From Bombyx mori (taxonomy: Eukaryota > Arthropoda > Insecta > Lepidoptera > Bombycidae), in assembly GCF_030269925.1 (NCBI RefSeq), contig NC_085120.1:11311501-11375500 (forward strand): a stretch of DNA of 64,000 bases. The letters are read 5' to 3'. Positions 32,404 to 43,937 of this stretch are shown here, piece by piece (position 1 is the first letter of the stretch; each line of letters opens with the position of its first letter). The translations under genes and the position numbers were made by a program. The notes beneath the pieces were generated by a model that did not search any database, had not been told where the DNA came from, and saw only the letters and a program-made list of their open reading frames with translations.

Positions 32404-32843
32404 TTTGAAGTCGTCGTGGCCTAAAGGATAAGACGTCCGATGCATTCGTATGTAGCGATACACCGGTGTTCGATTCCCGCAGGCGGGTACCAATTTTTCT
32501 AATGAAATACGTACTCAACAAATGTTCACGATTGACTTCCACGGTGAAGGAAAAACATCGTGTAATAAAAATCAAACCCGCAAAATTATAATTTGCGTAA
32601 TTACTGGTGGTAGGACCTCTTGTGAGTCCGCGCGCGTGGGCACCACGGGTATCGCCCTACCTATTTCAGCCGTGAAGCAGTAATGCGTTTCGGTTTGAAA
32701 GGTGGGGCAGCTGTTATACTGAGACCTTAGAACTTATATCTCAAGGTGGGTGGCGCAGTTACGTCGTAAATGTCTATGGGCTGCAGTAACCACTTAACAT
32801 GGTGGGCTGTGAGCTCGTCCACTCATCCAGCAATAAAAAAAAA
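32404..32843 (+). repeat. Bm1 SINE, full length
   Basis: tRNA-like head: GTCGTGGCCTAAAGGATAAG (box A) and GGTGTTCGATTCCCGC (box B). Complete body and A tail. Confidence 0.95.
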
Positions 32844-33248
32844 GACTGCAGACACAAAGTTGAGAGAACTTAGCGTAGGTAATCGACACTCCCTCGACGC
32901 TGAAGGTTTCTGAATTATATCTGAAAAACTTGTGAGATAATGCCTTTCAACAAAACAATCTAAGTTTGTGACTTATGCCCACAAATTTCGATTTCTCTCA
33001 ATAGTTATTTCAGACTGTAAGCCATTTTTCGAGACATATATATTCGAGGCTTACCGTGTGAAGTATTGCTTATTATAACTTCAAAGATAGTTAACAGTTA
33101 CTGACGGTGAGGAATGCTGTGGGTTGCAACGGGACCTCTTACTATTCTATCCAGTACTTACTACCATACTACTTATCATGAAGTGAACTTTGAAGTTGTC
33201 ATGGCTTACAAGTTAAGACGTATGTACTCGTGTTGATAGACGCGACTT

Positions 33249-33433
33249 TTTTCCTACCTATGCTGATGGCCTTGAGAGGTTATTTCAGCTTCACCCTAAC
33301 GTGTGTAGGTGAGCTCACGGGGCTCAAGCCGGAGTGTTGCTAACACTGGCCCTAGCAAGAGCAATGCTTCGCAGAATCTACCACCGGATCGGAAACGCGA
33401 CCCACTGAGAAGATCCGGCGAGAAGCTCAGTCG
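33249..33433 (-). mobile_element. Jockey-like LINE 3' UTR fragment
   Basis: Reverse complement of the CAGTGGGTCGCG family, starting at its TTTTTTCCTACCTATGCTGA tail. Confidence 0.85.
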
Positions 33434-33467
33434 CGACTACATCAGATTCGTGTTTAAATACTGCAGC

Positions 33468-33627
33468 TTGTGTGTTCAGTGTGAGTTTGTTAACGTTCTC
33501 GATAGCGTAAAAGTTAACTCAACGTTTGCCTACGTTTGCCGCTAGGGGCGCTGTTCCTACTCCATACAAATTTGAGTTAACTTTTACGCTATCGAGAACG
33601 TTAAAAACTCGCACTGAACACACAGTT
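33468..33627. mobile_element. Palindromic MITE
   Basis: Arms of about 52 bp: TGTTCAGTGTGAGTTTGTTA to TAAAAGTTAACTCAA on the left, mirrored by TTGAGTTAACTTTTACGCTA to CTCGCACTGAACACA on the right. The ~45-bp loop contains CGCTAGGGGCGC. Both arms carry ACGTTCTCGATAGCG. Confidence 0.85.
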
Positions 33628-33629
33628 AC

Positions 33630-33735
33630 TAAGTCTCAGGTCTATAGTACTACAGCTGTGCTGCCCTTAAAACCGAAACGCATTACTGTTTCGCGGCAGA
33701 AGTAGACAGGGCGATGGTATCTACCCTTGCTGGCT
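33630..33735 (-). repeat. Bm1 SINE fragment, diverged
   Basis: Middle portion only, with AAACCGAAACGCATTACTGT and a weak remainder. Confidence 0.7.
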
Positions 33736-33851
33736 TATAGACGATTAACGATTTTCTAGGTCACTCACGGACGTCTAACTCGTAAACATTTGAATATTGT
33801 GTAAAATATGCTGGAAACTATACCTTATCCTTCTTTGTCTCCATTTTCCCA

Positions 33852-34058
33852 CTAGGTAGGGTCGGCACAGCGTATTTTTCTATCCCATTCTCTTCTATCT
33901 GTCGTCATCTCAACATTCACTCCTCTCTCTGTCATATCGTCATTCACACACTCCATCAATGTATTCTTCGGTCGACCTCTTCCCCCTTTACCTTGCACTA
34001 CTATTTCCATACATCTCCTAGTCAATTGCATCTTCTCTCTACGCATCACATGTCCATT
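33852..34058 (-). mobile_element. RTE-like LINE C-terminus
   Basis: Minus frame: GHVMRREKMQLTRRCMEIVV, GKGGRGRPKNTLMECVNDDM, REWDRKIRCADPT then stop. Preceded immediately by SINE family B. Confidence 0.85.
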
Positions 34059-34059
34059 C

Positions 34060-34320
34060 AACGGCCGTCTGGTGTAGTGGTAAGTGACATGGTCACTACA
34101 CAAGGGGGTCGCGGGTTCGAATCCCGCCAAGGGAAGATATTTGTATGATAAATATAAATGTATTTTCCAGGGTTATGGATGTATATTAAATATATGTATG
34201 TGTACAATAAAAATCTTACATTTATTTCCGTTATCTGGTACCTGTAACACAAGTTCTTTACGAACTTATCACGGGACCAGTTAACGTGGCGTGATTGTTA
34301 GTAAATATTTATATTTATTT
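34060..34320 (+). repeat. tRNA-derived SINE family B, full length
   Basis: GCCGTCTGGTGTAGTGGTAA, CGCGGGTTCGAATCCCGCCA, then the shared body ending near CACGGGACCAG. Confidence 0.85.
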
Positions 34321-34689
34321 ATATTTTATTTTTATTTATACCACGCTAACCCTCCGCTCTTTAATATATCATGTGCTAGAAATTATATGACTATAATAAA
34401 AACGCCATATCAAACTGTAAAAGTAGTTTTAATTACAGGACACGCTAGTTAAATTTATTTTTTACGTATGCACTAACTATTTCTATTAACATAGTCACTA
34501 TGTATAGATTTTGTGATAAATCAAGTGATTATTAGTTCTTCATCGTATCCACAATGCTGGCCGCTATCTTGAAACGATCATAATGATAGAATAAATAATG
34601 TTATTAATAATTAATTTGTATTTCTGGTAAATAAAATTTCCTTTGATTTTGTTGATATTTGTACTGGAGAACAACAATAACTATGGTTC

Positions 34690-34905
34690 TCATTTCGGAT
34701 CCTCCTGATCTTCCGATCACAGTTCACCACTTTCATCGATCCCGTCGAATGTGACGAAGGGCTCGGCGAGTAAATTAACACACAGACACAGCTGTTTCTC
34801 ACCGGATCTTCTCAGTGGGTCGCGATTCGGATCCGGTTGTAGATTCAGCAAAGTATTGCCTTTGCTAGGGCTAGTGTTAGCAAAGGCTGAGCCCTATATA
34901 TAGCC
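34690..34905 (+). mobile_element. Jockey-like LINE 3' fragment
   Basis: Includes the last coding part (ATTTCGGATCCTCCTGATC, GACGAAGGGCTCGGCGAGTA) and part of the 3' UTR. Confidence 0.8.
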
Positions 34906-35392
34906 CTATATAGGTCTTCGAAGTTACCAGGATATAATTTATATAAAAAAAATCAATTACTATACTAAAATCAATTACATACACAATCCTGCTTTAAAAG
35001 AATAGTGAAGAAACATTACTTATCTCCTTAGTTTTGTTTGTTTGTATCATTATCATTTATCTGTTGATTCATTATGTGTATGTAAGTATGTATATTGGTA
35101 TATAAATCAAATAGCTATTTCATATTATATGTAAACGGTATATATCTATTTAATTTTATTGTATGTATATATTTTTTATAATAATGCGTGCATGTCAATA
35201 GTACACCGCAGAATAATATGCTATATTTATATATTTTCCAGAATTAAACGGTTAGTAAATGAAACGGTTGTCTGAAAGAGATCGCTTTTAACAATAAGAC
35301 CGCCTATTCTACAAAAGTATCTGCTTTTTGACTGTTTTTGAATGTAAATTGTGTTTTGGTGTGCAATAAAGTGTATTCTCTCGAGAGAGATC

Positions 35393-35444
<52 letters not shown>

Positions 35445-35894
35445 CAGAATGAAAGGGTTCCGAATGAACGCTTGATTCTTCATTAAATAAATAAAAATAT
35501 GGTTTGTCATTCTTTAAGTTATCTGATTTGTTATCACGAGATATAAAATGGCGTTAAATAAAATCAAAGGTGCTAAATGTCTCAGTTATCACGTTGTTCT
35601 TATTAGTGTTAAATCTTGACCGAATCAGATCGTTCAGTGATTTGTGTTTCGTCTGTTTGAGTATGATATTGATGATATGCGAATTTATGTTTGACGTGGT
35701 AATTTTCTTGGAAACTGTTGGCCTTGGCTCTCGTCCAGAAGTTTCATGAGCCTCATCACACGTGACTCTTCGCGCGCTATCGACGCTTCCGGCTCGGTGT
35801 GCGTGCTTTGGCATCTTCCTTCCTAAAAACTATACAGTTTATATTAATTGGTTACTAATGTCTCAAACCCGTGCTTACTACTAGACATCGTCTT
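34906..35894. other. No clear gene; (TC)n microsatellite at 35396-35442
   Basis: A ~45-bp TC run sits in AT-rich DNA. An 86-residue minus frame (35814-35554, starting MPKHAHRAGSVDSARR) matches nothing I know and lacks splice or promoter support. Confidence 0.55.
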
Positions 35895-36338
35895 GAAGTC
35901 GTCGTGGCCTAAAGGATAAGACGTCCGGTGCATTCGTGTTGAGCGATGCACCGGTGTTCGAATCCCGCAGGCGGGTACCAATTTTTCTAATGAAATACGT
36001 ATTCAACAAATGTTCACAATTGACTTCCACGGTGAAGGAATAACATTGTGCAATAAAAATCAAACCCGCAAAATTATATTATAATTTGCGTAATTACTGG
36101 TGCTAGGACGTCTTGTAAGTCCGCGCGGGTAGGTACCACCACCCTGCCTATTTCTGCCGTGAAACAGTAATGCATTTCGATTTGAAGAGTGGGGCAACCG
36201 TTGTAACTATACTTGAGACCTTAGAACTTATATCTCAATATTGGTAGCGCATTTACGTTGTATATGTCTATAGGCTCCAGTAACCACTTAACATCAGGTG
36301 GGCTGTGAGCTCGTCCACCAATCTAAGCAATAAAAAAG
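35895..36338 (+). repeat. Bm1 SINE, full length
   Basis: Intact head (box A GTGGCCTAAAGGATAAGAC, box B GTGTTCGAATCCCGC), body and short A tail. Confidence 0.95.
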
Positions 36339-36674
36339 ACAGGTAGAATAATCACTAACATATGCAAAAAAAAGACGAATTCAGACATCATGCAGTTGTT
36401 AATATCGAGTTAATTAACAGAACACACATACGTCTGAAATCGAAACAAAAAAACCGCCCACATTCAGTACGGTGGTGGGGGAACAATGGATATTATTTAT
36501 TCAGTGCGAGCCGTGACTGGGATTGCTGTATTCAGACGCGTTAAAATGACTCACATTTCGATAATACCTATCGAATATTATCCATAAACGTTCATCCCAG
36601 GGAATGCTGTATCGATCCGCATACCTATTATCGTACGTAGAAAACTTTTTGCATAAGTTAGTACTTCTTCTTTT

Positions 36675-37260
36675 GATGCATGCACGTGACAAGGAGATGT
36701 ATGGAAATGGTAGTGCAAGGTAGAGGGGGAAGAGGTCGACCGAAGAAGACATGTGAAGAAGTCGTCGTGGCCTAAAGGATAAGACGTCCGGTGCATTCGT
36801 ATATAGCGATGCAACGGTGTTCGAATCCCGCGGGCGGGTACCAATTTTTCTAATGAAATACGTATTTAACAAATGTTCACGATTGACTTTCGCGGTGAAG
36901 GAATAACATCGTGTAATAAAAATTAAGCCATCAAAATTATAACTTGCGTAATTACTGGTGGTAGGACCTCTTGTGAGTCCGCACGGGTAGGTACCACCAC
37001 CCCGCCTATTCCTGCCGTGAAGTAGTAATGCGTTTCGGTTTGAAGGGTGGGGTAGCCGTTGTAACTATACGAGCTCCAGTAAAGGTGGGTTGTAAGCTCG
37101 TCTACCCATCTAAGCAATAAAAAAAAACATGGATGGAGTGTGTGAATGACGTTATGAGAGAGAGAGGAGTGAGTGTCGAGATAACGGCTGATAGAAGAGA
37201 ATGGAATAGAAAAATTCGTTGTGCCGACCCCACCTAGTGGGATGAGGTGGAGGAAAAGAA
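36675..37260 (+). mobile_element. RTE-like LINE C-terminus split by Bm1
   Basis: Left part 36675-36757 reads GRGRPKKT; right part 37128-37260 reads MECVNDVMRERGVSVEITAD, then REWNRKIRCADPT and stop. ACATG flanks the SINE on both sides. Confidence 0.85.
36758..37127 (+). repeat. Bm1 SINE with intact head, inserted in a LINE
   Basis: Complete tRNA-like head; internal deletion near the tail (about 60 bp between AACTATACGAGC and CAGTAAAGG). Confidence 0.9.
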
Positions 37261-37685
37261 GAAGACTATGCGCACGATATATGTGTACGGACATTCCTTT
37301 CTATTCTTTCGACAAAACCTCGATCCCGGTGCAGCGATGTCCGCATTTTTCTCAACAATAAGCCTGGATTATAACCGCTGTTACGGTCTCACGCATCGAA
37401 CCCATTGTCGCGGTGACAAAGAGTTGAAGATAATGCTAGGATAAAAAGTTTAACCCCTCAATGCATGACTACGTATTTTTCAATGAAAAACCTCAATGTA
37501 TTTTAGGATATATGAAGGATAGGATGTATAAGTTATTTACATTTTTACTTATTAGTAGACTTTTGGGAAGCATTCTCAATGTGATGTTTGTTGCTTCCAG
37601 TAATCATTTAAAATAGTTGGAAAATGAGTTCGTTCACGCACATGTGCAAAACACGCCATATTAATATGTACATACTTTTTTTAAT

Positions 37686-37930
37686 GTTTTTTTTATTGCT
37701 TAGATGGGTGGACGAGCTCACAGCCCACCTGGTGTTAAGTGGTTACTGGAGCCCATAGACATCCACAACGTAAATGCGCCACTCACCTTGAGATACAAGT
37801 TCTAAGGTCTCAAGTATAGTTAAAACGGCTGCCCCACCCTTCAAACCGAAAGGCATTACTGCTTCACGGCAGAAATAGGCAGGGTGGTGGCACCCACCCG
37901 CGCGAACTCACAAGAGGTCCTACCACCAGT
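37686..37930 (-). repeat. Bm1 SINE, 5'-truncated
   Basis: T tract to CCACCAGT. Confidence 0.95.
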
Positions 37931-37950
37931 ATATACTATGCTGTAGGTTT

Positions 37951-38239
37951 CATTACGGATCCTCCCGATCCATTAACGGTGCTTTTAGGTACCACAAGCA
38001 CCGGTCACCGTCATCGTCGAACCCGTCGCTTGCGATGAAGGGCTCGACGAGTGATTTAACCAGCCCATTGAGTTTCTCGACGAATCTTCTCAGTGGGTCG
38101 CGTTTCCGATCCGGTGGTAGATTCTGCGAAGCACTGCTCTTGCTAGGGCCAGTGTTAGCAACAATCCGGTTTGAGCCCACCTACATGTTAGGGCGAAGCT
38201 GGAAATACCCTCTCAAGGCTATCAGCATAGGTAGGATTT
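37951..38239 (+). mobile_element. Jockey-like LINE 3' end
   Basis: Matches 13715-14012: GGATCCTCC.GATCCA, CACAAGCACCGGTCACCGTC, CAGTGGGTCGCGTTTCCGAT, GCATAGGTAGGA. Confidence 0.88.
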
Positions 38240-38744
38240 AAAAAATGCTGTAAGCAGTAGCATATTTTAAGATTCAGGCGCTCCGAGCCTATAAGGTTTA
38301 CGGTGCTATAGATAAATCATAAAACTTTAATTAAACAAATAAAAAAGCCTTTATTTCTATCAAATTTTATTTTATTTTATTTTCTGTTAATTAAAACTTT
38401 AATGAATACAAAATAAAATCCCGCAGTGTTTTGTTGTGGGCTGAGAATAATGATAATGAATGAAAACACTAAAAAGGCTACACAAAAGAAACATAAGAAA
38501 TTGAAAGGTAGGTGATTCCTCAGACCTTAGCCGTTTTGGCCTTATGGTGAATATGTACCTAGCTGTAGGGCTTCATAATGACAAAGAAATTTCAAAATCT
38601 CATCACAATCTCAATCTCGCTAATTTGGTGAAATTATGTACGATGTTGATGTGCCCCGGTAACAGTCTAAACATCAAATAGCCGGTACTAAGTCATTATT
38701 CTTATTAGTAAAGAATCAAATATATAGATATATAGTATTTATTT

Positions 38745-38947
38745 TAGTACGAGTATTTGTATCTATAAATATTATGTATGTTATATATGTTTAATAACAT
38801 ATGTTTAAGTAATATCACTATCACACTACGCCTACCAAGGTTCATCTCTGCACCCCATAAGGTAGACTGTCAGAGAATGCTTATGGCATTAAGTCCGCCT
38901 TTATACTGTCTAGTATATAAAGTTATAAATAAATAAAATAAATAAAT
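38745..38947 (+). mobile_element. 3' UTR of the LINE seen in esterase intron 1
   Basis: TAAGTAATATCACTATCACA, CCAAGGTTCATCTCTGCAC, GGCATTAAGTCCGCCTTTAT and an (AAAT)n tail match 25773-26000 reversed. Confidence 0.85.
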
Positions 38948-40004
38948 ATATCAGTTGCATATACTATTTCATTTAAAGCCATTCGAAGCGTTGCATCCCT
39001 TTGACAAGAGGATAAGATATTCGTGTTCTGTGTATTTTAAAGATCGCCTCTTGTGCAGCGACGCGCATTAGAGGTCAGTTAATCTCAAAGTAAAAATAGA
39101 CTAGGAGCTAAGAATTTTATGTTTAAAAGCATGCTATCAAGGGCTTGGTACTTAAAACCTGTAGCCCACCTGTGCCTATTCCAGAGCATTGGATGTTTTT
39201 ATCCGGTCTCAAATCAAGTCGTATGGGTTAATGAGTGCAACCTATTTCTCATTTCATTATCCACAGAATGAAGTGCTTTAGTATTGTTCAGATTATTAAA
39301 AACCAATTAAATTAAATTAGAATTAAAGTGAGAGGCAGTGCGTATGTATGGTAGGTACGTAGGTGGAACTCAGGCGAGATTTGAAGGTTGAACGAAGTAA
39401 AACGCAGATATTGCGAAATAATAAAACAAATTCTGAATCAGAGAATAAAAACTCTCGAGACTCTTAACGATCTCCAAAACTTTGTTCCCTCCGGCTGTAG
39501 GATTTCTCATTAGCATTTCAATAATATTTATAAGCCCAGTGTGGTGCGATAGAGCGCTGATTCTGCTCCACGGGAGACCTCGCTGAGTTAGACCTAGTGT
39601 GAATTAGGGATGCGGTGATCAGCCACTCTGTGGTTCATTCATCAGAAGCGTCAACCGCAGCATACACATCATCTACTTTGGTCTCCCACGCCGGTCTTCC
39701 AATGCTAAACTGGCATATGGAAAGTACCCTAGAAACTATTGAAAGTCGGAATTCGGGCGAGATTCTTATCTTCTGTGGCTGTGATCAATGGCGAGGAGTT
39801 GACGTGGAAAGAGAAGAGCGCCCCGCTACCGGATTTTGAAAGATGGTGCACTTACAGAACTGGACCATCGTCCGTTATGACTCGATACCCATTTGTGCGG
39901 TGGGATCTGTACCTAAGGATAGTTACATCGCTCAATAACATTATACCACGCGTCTTATCTCAGTGTCGAGTCGATAGTGGAACCTTTGGGTCTGTGAAGG
40001 GACT
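38948..40004. other. No supported gene
   Basis: Open frames at 39615-39839 and 39739-40053 show no family resemblance and no clean splice sites. Confidence 0.5.
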
Positions 40005-40386
40005 TCGGCTTGCTCTGTATTTTGTACCGAATGTTCCATGGGGAGTGCTCTGAGGAATTGTTTGAGATGATGCCGTCATCTCGTTTTTATCATCGTACCA
40101 TCGGCCACCGGAATAGAGTTCATCCATACCACCGGAGCCACTGCGTTCATCCACAGTGCGTTTCCAGAGATATTTTTTGCCACGTCCCATTCGACTTTGG
40201 AATGAGCTCCCCCCCACGGTGTTTCCCGAGCGCTATGATATGTCCTTCTTCAAACTAGGCTTGTGGAGAGTACTTAACGGTTGGCATCGGCTTGACTCTG
40301 CCCCTGGCATTGCTGAAATTCAAGAGCGACGGAAACCACTCAAGTGGGCCGTATGCTCGTCTGCTTACAAAGGCAATAAAAAAATA
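40005..40386 (+). mobile_element. LINE family T, C-terminus and tail
   Basis: LYRMFHGECSEELFEMMPSS, RLWNELPPTVFPERYDMSFF, GLWRVLNGWHRL; frame breaks at the HPYH block. A tail at 40378-40385. Confidence 0.88.
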
Positions 40387-40515
40387 CGTGTTGTTTTTAA
40401 TGAAAATAAACAAAAACAGTTCTCAGAAGCAACTTGATAAAGCATGCTATTTATTTACCCATTTAAATTTCAAAGATAACAAGTACAAAGAAATTTTATC
40501 AATGACAAGAATATT

Positions 40516-40958
40516 TTGAAATCGTCGTGGCCTAAGGGATAAGACGTCCGGTGCATTCGTATGTAGCGATGCGCCGGTGTTCGAATCCCGCAGGCGGGTA
40601 CCAATTTTTCTAATGAAATACGTACTCCACAAATGTTCACGATTAACTTCCACGGTGAAGGAATAACATCGTGTAATAAAAATCAAAACCCGCAAAAATT
40701 ATAATTTGCGTAATTACTGGTGGTAGGACCTCTTGTGAGTCCGCGCGGGTGTGTACCACGACTCTGCCTATTTCTGCCGTGAAGCAGTAATGCGTTTCGG
40801 TTTGAAGGGTGGGGCAGCCGTTGTAACTTACTTGAGGCCTTAGAACTTATATCTCGAGGTGGGTGGCGCATTTACGTTGTGGATGTCTATGGGTTCCAGT
40901 AACTACTTAACACCAGGTGGGCTGTGATATCGTCCACTCATTTAAGCAATAAAAAAAA
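40516..40958 (+). repeat. Bm1 SINE, full length
   Basis: Intact head, body and tail. Confidence 0.95.
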
Positions 40959-41094
40959 CGCGCTGGGGCTCGGGATAAATAAAACTTTCACCAAAGACTT
41001 CGTCACTAAAACCCACAAGGCCTTTTGGGCGATCGACAATTTGCTACCGACAATGGGCAGCAGCGATTTCTGCGTATAGGACCATGATTGGCAG

Positions 41095-41311
41095 CTGGTA
41101 TTTACTGGCAGATAACATAATCCTGTCTATTTCTGTTGTGAAGCGTTCATGCTTTCTAATTTTATGGGTAGGATAGTCTTGGTACCATACTACGCCATTT
41201 TGTCTTAAGATAGATAACTCTAATAAAATTTTGATGTCTATGGGCTACATTAGCCATTTTATAAGCAGTTGGGCCGGAGTTCGTTTGAGTAGTTACACAA
41301 TAAAAAATATA
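41095..41311 (+). repeat. Bm1 SINE, old and diverged
   Basis: TTTACTGGCAGATAACAT, CCTGTCTATTTCTGTTGTGA, GATGTCTATGGGCTACATTA, ACACAATAAAAAA; many substitutions. Confidence 0.6.
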
Positions 41312-42335
41312 CTAGCTTCGGAAACACTTGCACTGTCCATGTGGCAAATAGAGACGAACCAGCCATTAATAATATTAATAACCACAACATTTTTGTGCGT
41401 TTGACCCGCAATTTTCTCCTTACAATTACTTATCTCCTGTTTCTTGTACTTCAATATGAAAATAATGATTCATGGAATTAGGAATCTTATGAAATGGCGA
41501 AACTCGATACGGGTAAGTAACGTAGCTCGGAGTGTTCCAGTCGCGCATTAGTCATGAGTTCCGGCTTTAATAGCAGCAAACCCAATAACAAATTTCGACT
41601 TGAACTTTCATTGTGATGTGGCATCCGAATTCTGTTAATGGGGCTATCATGATCACCTAGCATCAGTTGTTGTGGTCTGACCACCTCGAACATATGGTTT
41701 TGGGATAATCTGGCCGGTCACCCTTAAAACCCCGGTAGAAACTGAATGCGAATTGTATTAGTAATATTAGTTATTAAGGATTTTCAATTCGCTAATTCTA
41801 GTAATGTATCAAACTCACTTAACTATAGGAATAGCAGGCGATAGTGGAGGCGGTACAGGGGTGGTTTTAGATTACACCGAATTGCGTTATTAGATACTGA
41901 CGGGGTGTTATTGTGTGTCATTCGATACATAGAAATGGTTTCTATCGACAATTTTTCTACTGGGTTACTATTGGAAGTATTGTTTTATTGAGCAAATTAA
42001 ATACAAAATTTTACAGCGGTATTCAAATTCTTTGGGTTTTTTTTTATTTTGACACACAAATATCGATTATCCAGGACATAGAATGTGTACTCATTGTTGA
42101 TGAAGAGGAAAAAGACCTAAGTCTGCATTTACATCTATGTATCATTTTTCAATTGGGTACCTTGATAACTCAAGCGTAGTGAACTGAATTATAAGAGGTT
42201 TCAAGTTGTTAACCGCGTTTGGTGTATATAAGTTCACGACCGACTCTTACTAAGAATCTAAGGTAGGAAACACGGCTGCTGTTTGGTAAGAAAGGTCAAG
42301 GTACAGCAGTAGAGGGTTATGGAACCGACTTACGT
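41312..42335. other. No supported gene
   Basis: A 68-residue minus frame (41693-41487, with RMPHHNESSSRNLLLGLLLL) stands alone. I cannot assign it. Confidence 0.5.
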
Positions 42336-42627
42336 AATGTAATAAAAATCAAACCCGCAAATTTTAATTTGTGTAATTACCGGTGGTAGAACCTCTTGTG
42401 AGTTCGCATGGGTAGGTACCACCACCCGGCTTATTTCTACCGTGAAGCAGTAATGCGTTACGGTTTGAAGTGTAGGGCAGCCGCTGTAACTATACTTGAG
42501 ATCTTAGAACTTACCTATATATCTCAAGGTGGGAGGCGCATTTACGTCGTAGATGTCTATGGGCTCCAGTAACCACTTAACAGCAGGTGCGCTGTGAGCT
42601 CGAGCCATTTAAGCAATAAAAAAAAAT
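42336..42627 (+). repeat. Bm1 SINE lacking the head
   Basis: GTAATAAAAATCAAACCCGC through the tail. Confidence 0.9.
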
Positions 42628-43059
42628 ACATACCCTTGTTCATGTTCATTTTGTTAATGATGCTGGTGTAGTTCTCGTTTAGTAAGACCCGTGACTCCTA
42701 TAGCGCGTTCGTTTTCTTTTTTAATACCGTGCTTGATTAAATCTAATTTAATTCGAAACACACTATAGTTCACATCAATAGTTCAATAGACGATAGCGTG
42801 GAATTAGCGGTCGAGGTTACACGTCAAAAATTCGCGCGCTAATCGATTTCAATTTTAGACGCGTCGATGTTTTGGCAAAAAAGAAATCGTCATTGAAAGT
42901 GTTTTACGCGGAATCTAAAACGGTATTCAACCAGTGTTTATGCCTACCTTAACGCATTTTACTCTAAAAAAAACCCAGAGGATCAGCTATGGTAAACACC
43001 ACCAAAGAAAGGATCATTGTCTGCGTTCGAAAATGATACAAAAAAAAGCAGACCGTCCA

Positions 43060-43213
43060 AAATAACTCCTCTCGATGACGTCATTGGGATCGCCGGCGTC
43101 GGCGCACCACGAGTTTGCATTCGCCTTGCATCAGCCAGTAACGCGGCAGCCATTCGCGACGCCAAACGTTATAACTGTCTGTGCGAATTCAAAACATTCC
43201 AAATTTTGATAAA
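43060..43213 (+). promoter_or_regulatory. Candidate promoter/5' leader of the tetraspan gene
   Basis: A CpG-rich island in AT-rich DNA, with a perfect CRE (TGACGTCA, 43076-43083) next to ATTGG (inverted CCAAT), then GATCGCCGGCGTCGGCG and AGTAACGCGGCAGCC. It ends 1 bp before the first coding ATG. Confidence 0.45.
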
Positions 43214-43239
43214 ATGACCAAACCAATACCCTACAACAC
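43214..43239 (+). CDS. Tetraspan exon 1 (26 bp coding)
   Basis: ATAAAATGACC context, encodes MTKPIPYN plus two bases, then donor GTAAGT. Its assignment rests on the splice-phase match to exon 2. Confidence 0.72.
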
Positions 43240-43856
43240 GTAAGTTAATTCATTGGTTTAGCTTCGAAAACGTTCCAGAATTGTTGAAATGCTTATAAAG
43301 TTCGCATAATGTAGTGCAAGAGTGTTATAATTTAATGCCTCACCGTTTTTTTGTGTCTTATTCGACCGAAACTAATTTTGTGTGCGTAGTAGCGTTTATT
43401 GCGTCTCTGTTTGATTGGATTTACGTATGCTTTTAACTTATTCACGTGCCGTAAATAGATAGAATTCGCAGCTTACTTGGTCATAGGTGGACGACGAAAG
43501 CCTTTGTCGTCACGACATGTCCCCCCCACCCCTCGCCGCCCCCACCTTGAGACATGAGGTCGATTTTTCCATTGTGTTATAATGTTTTAATAATGGATCA
43601 TATGACATGATTTGTAACGAAAGACAATCTTTTATTACGGTACCAAATATTTTTCATTGAACACGTTTGTTTGACCTTGGTTTATTCTCGAATGACATCA
43701 TTGACTTATTCAAGCAAATTTAGTTTATAGATACTATCACAAATTTAGTTTACATAGTGTGTATATGTTTATAATCTGTGCACGATTGTAGTCTAGACCT
43801 GAACGTTTTTGAGGCTTATCTGTCAATCTGACAATATTTAACAATCCGAGTGATAG

Positions 43857-43937
<81 letters not shown>

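Noticed and set aside
34062..34134. Possible tRNA gene with GGTTCGAATCC
   Set aside because: Acceptor and anticodon stems do not form, and the same sequence heads another copy of a 230-bp repeat, so it is a SINE head.
39615..40053. Candidate exon upstream of LINE T
   Set aside because: Two overlapping frames, no splice sites and no recognisable motif; not joined to any gene.
42983..43165. 60-residue minus frame over the CpG-rich island
   Set aside because: Antisense to the predicted first exon and explained by high GC; no start context or splice support.
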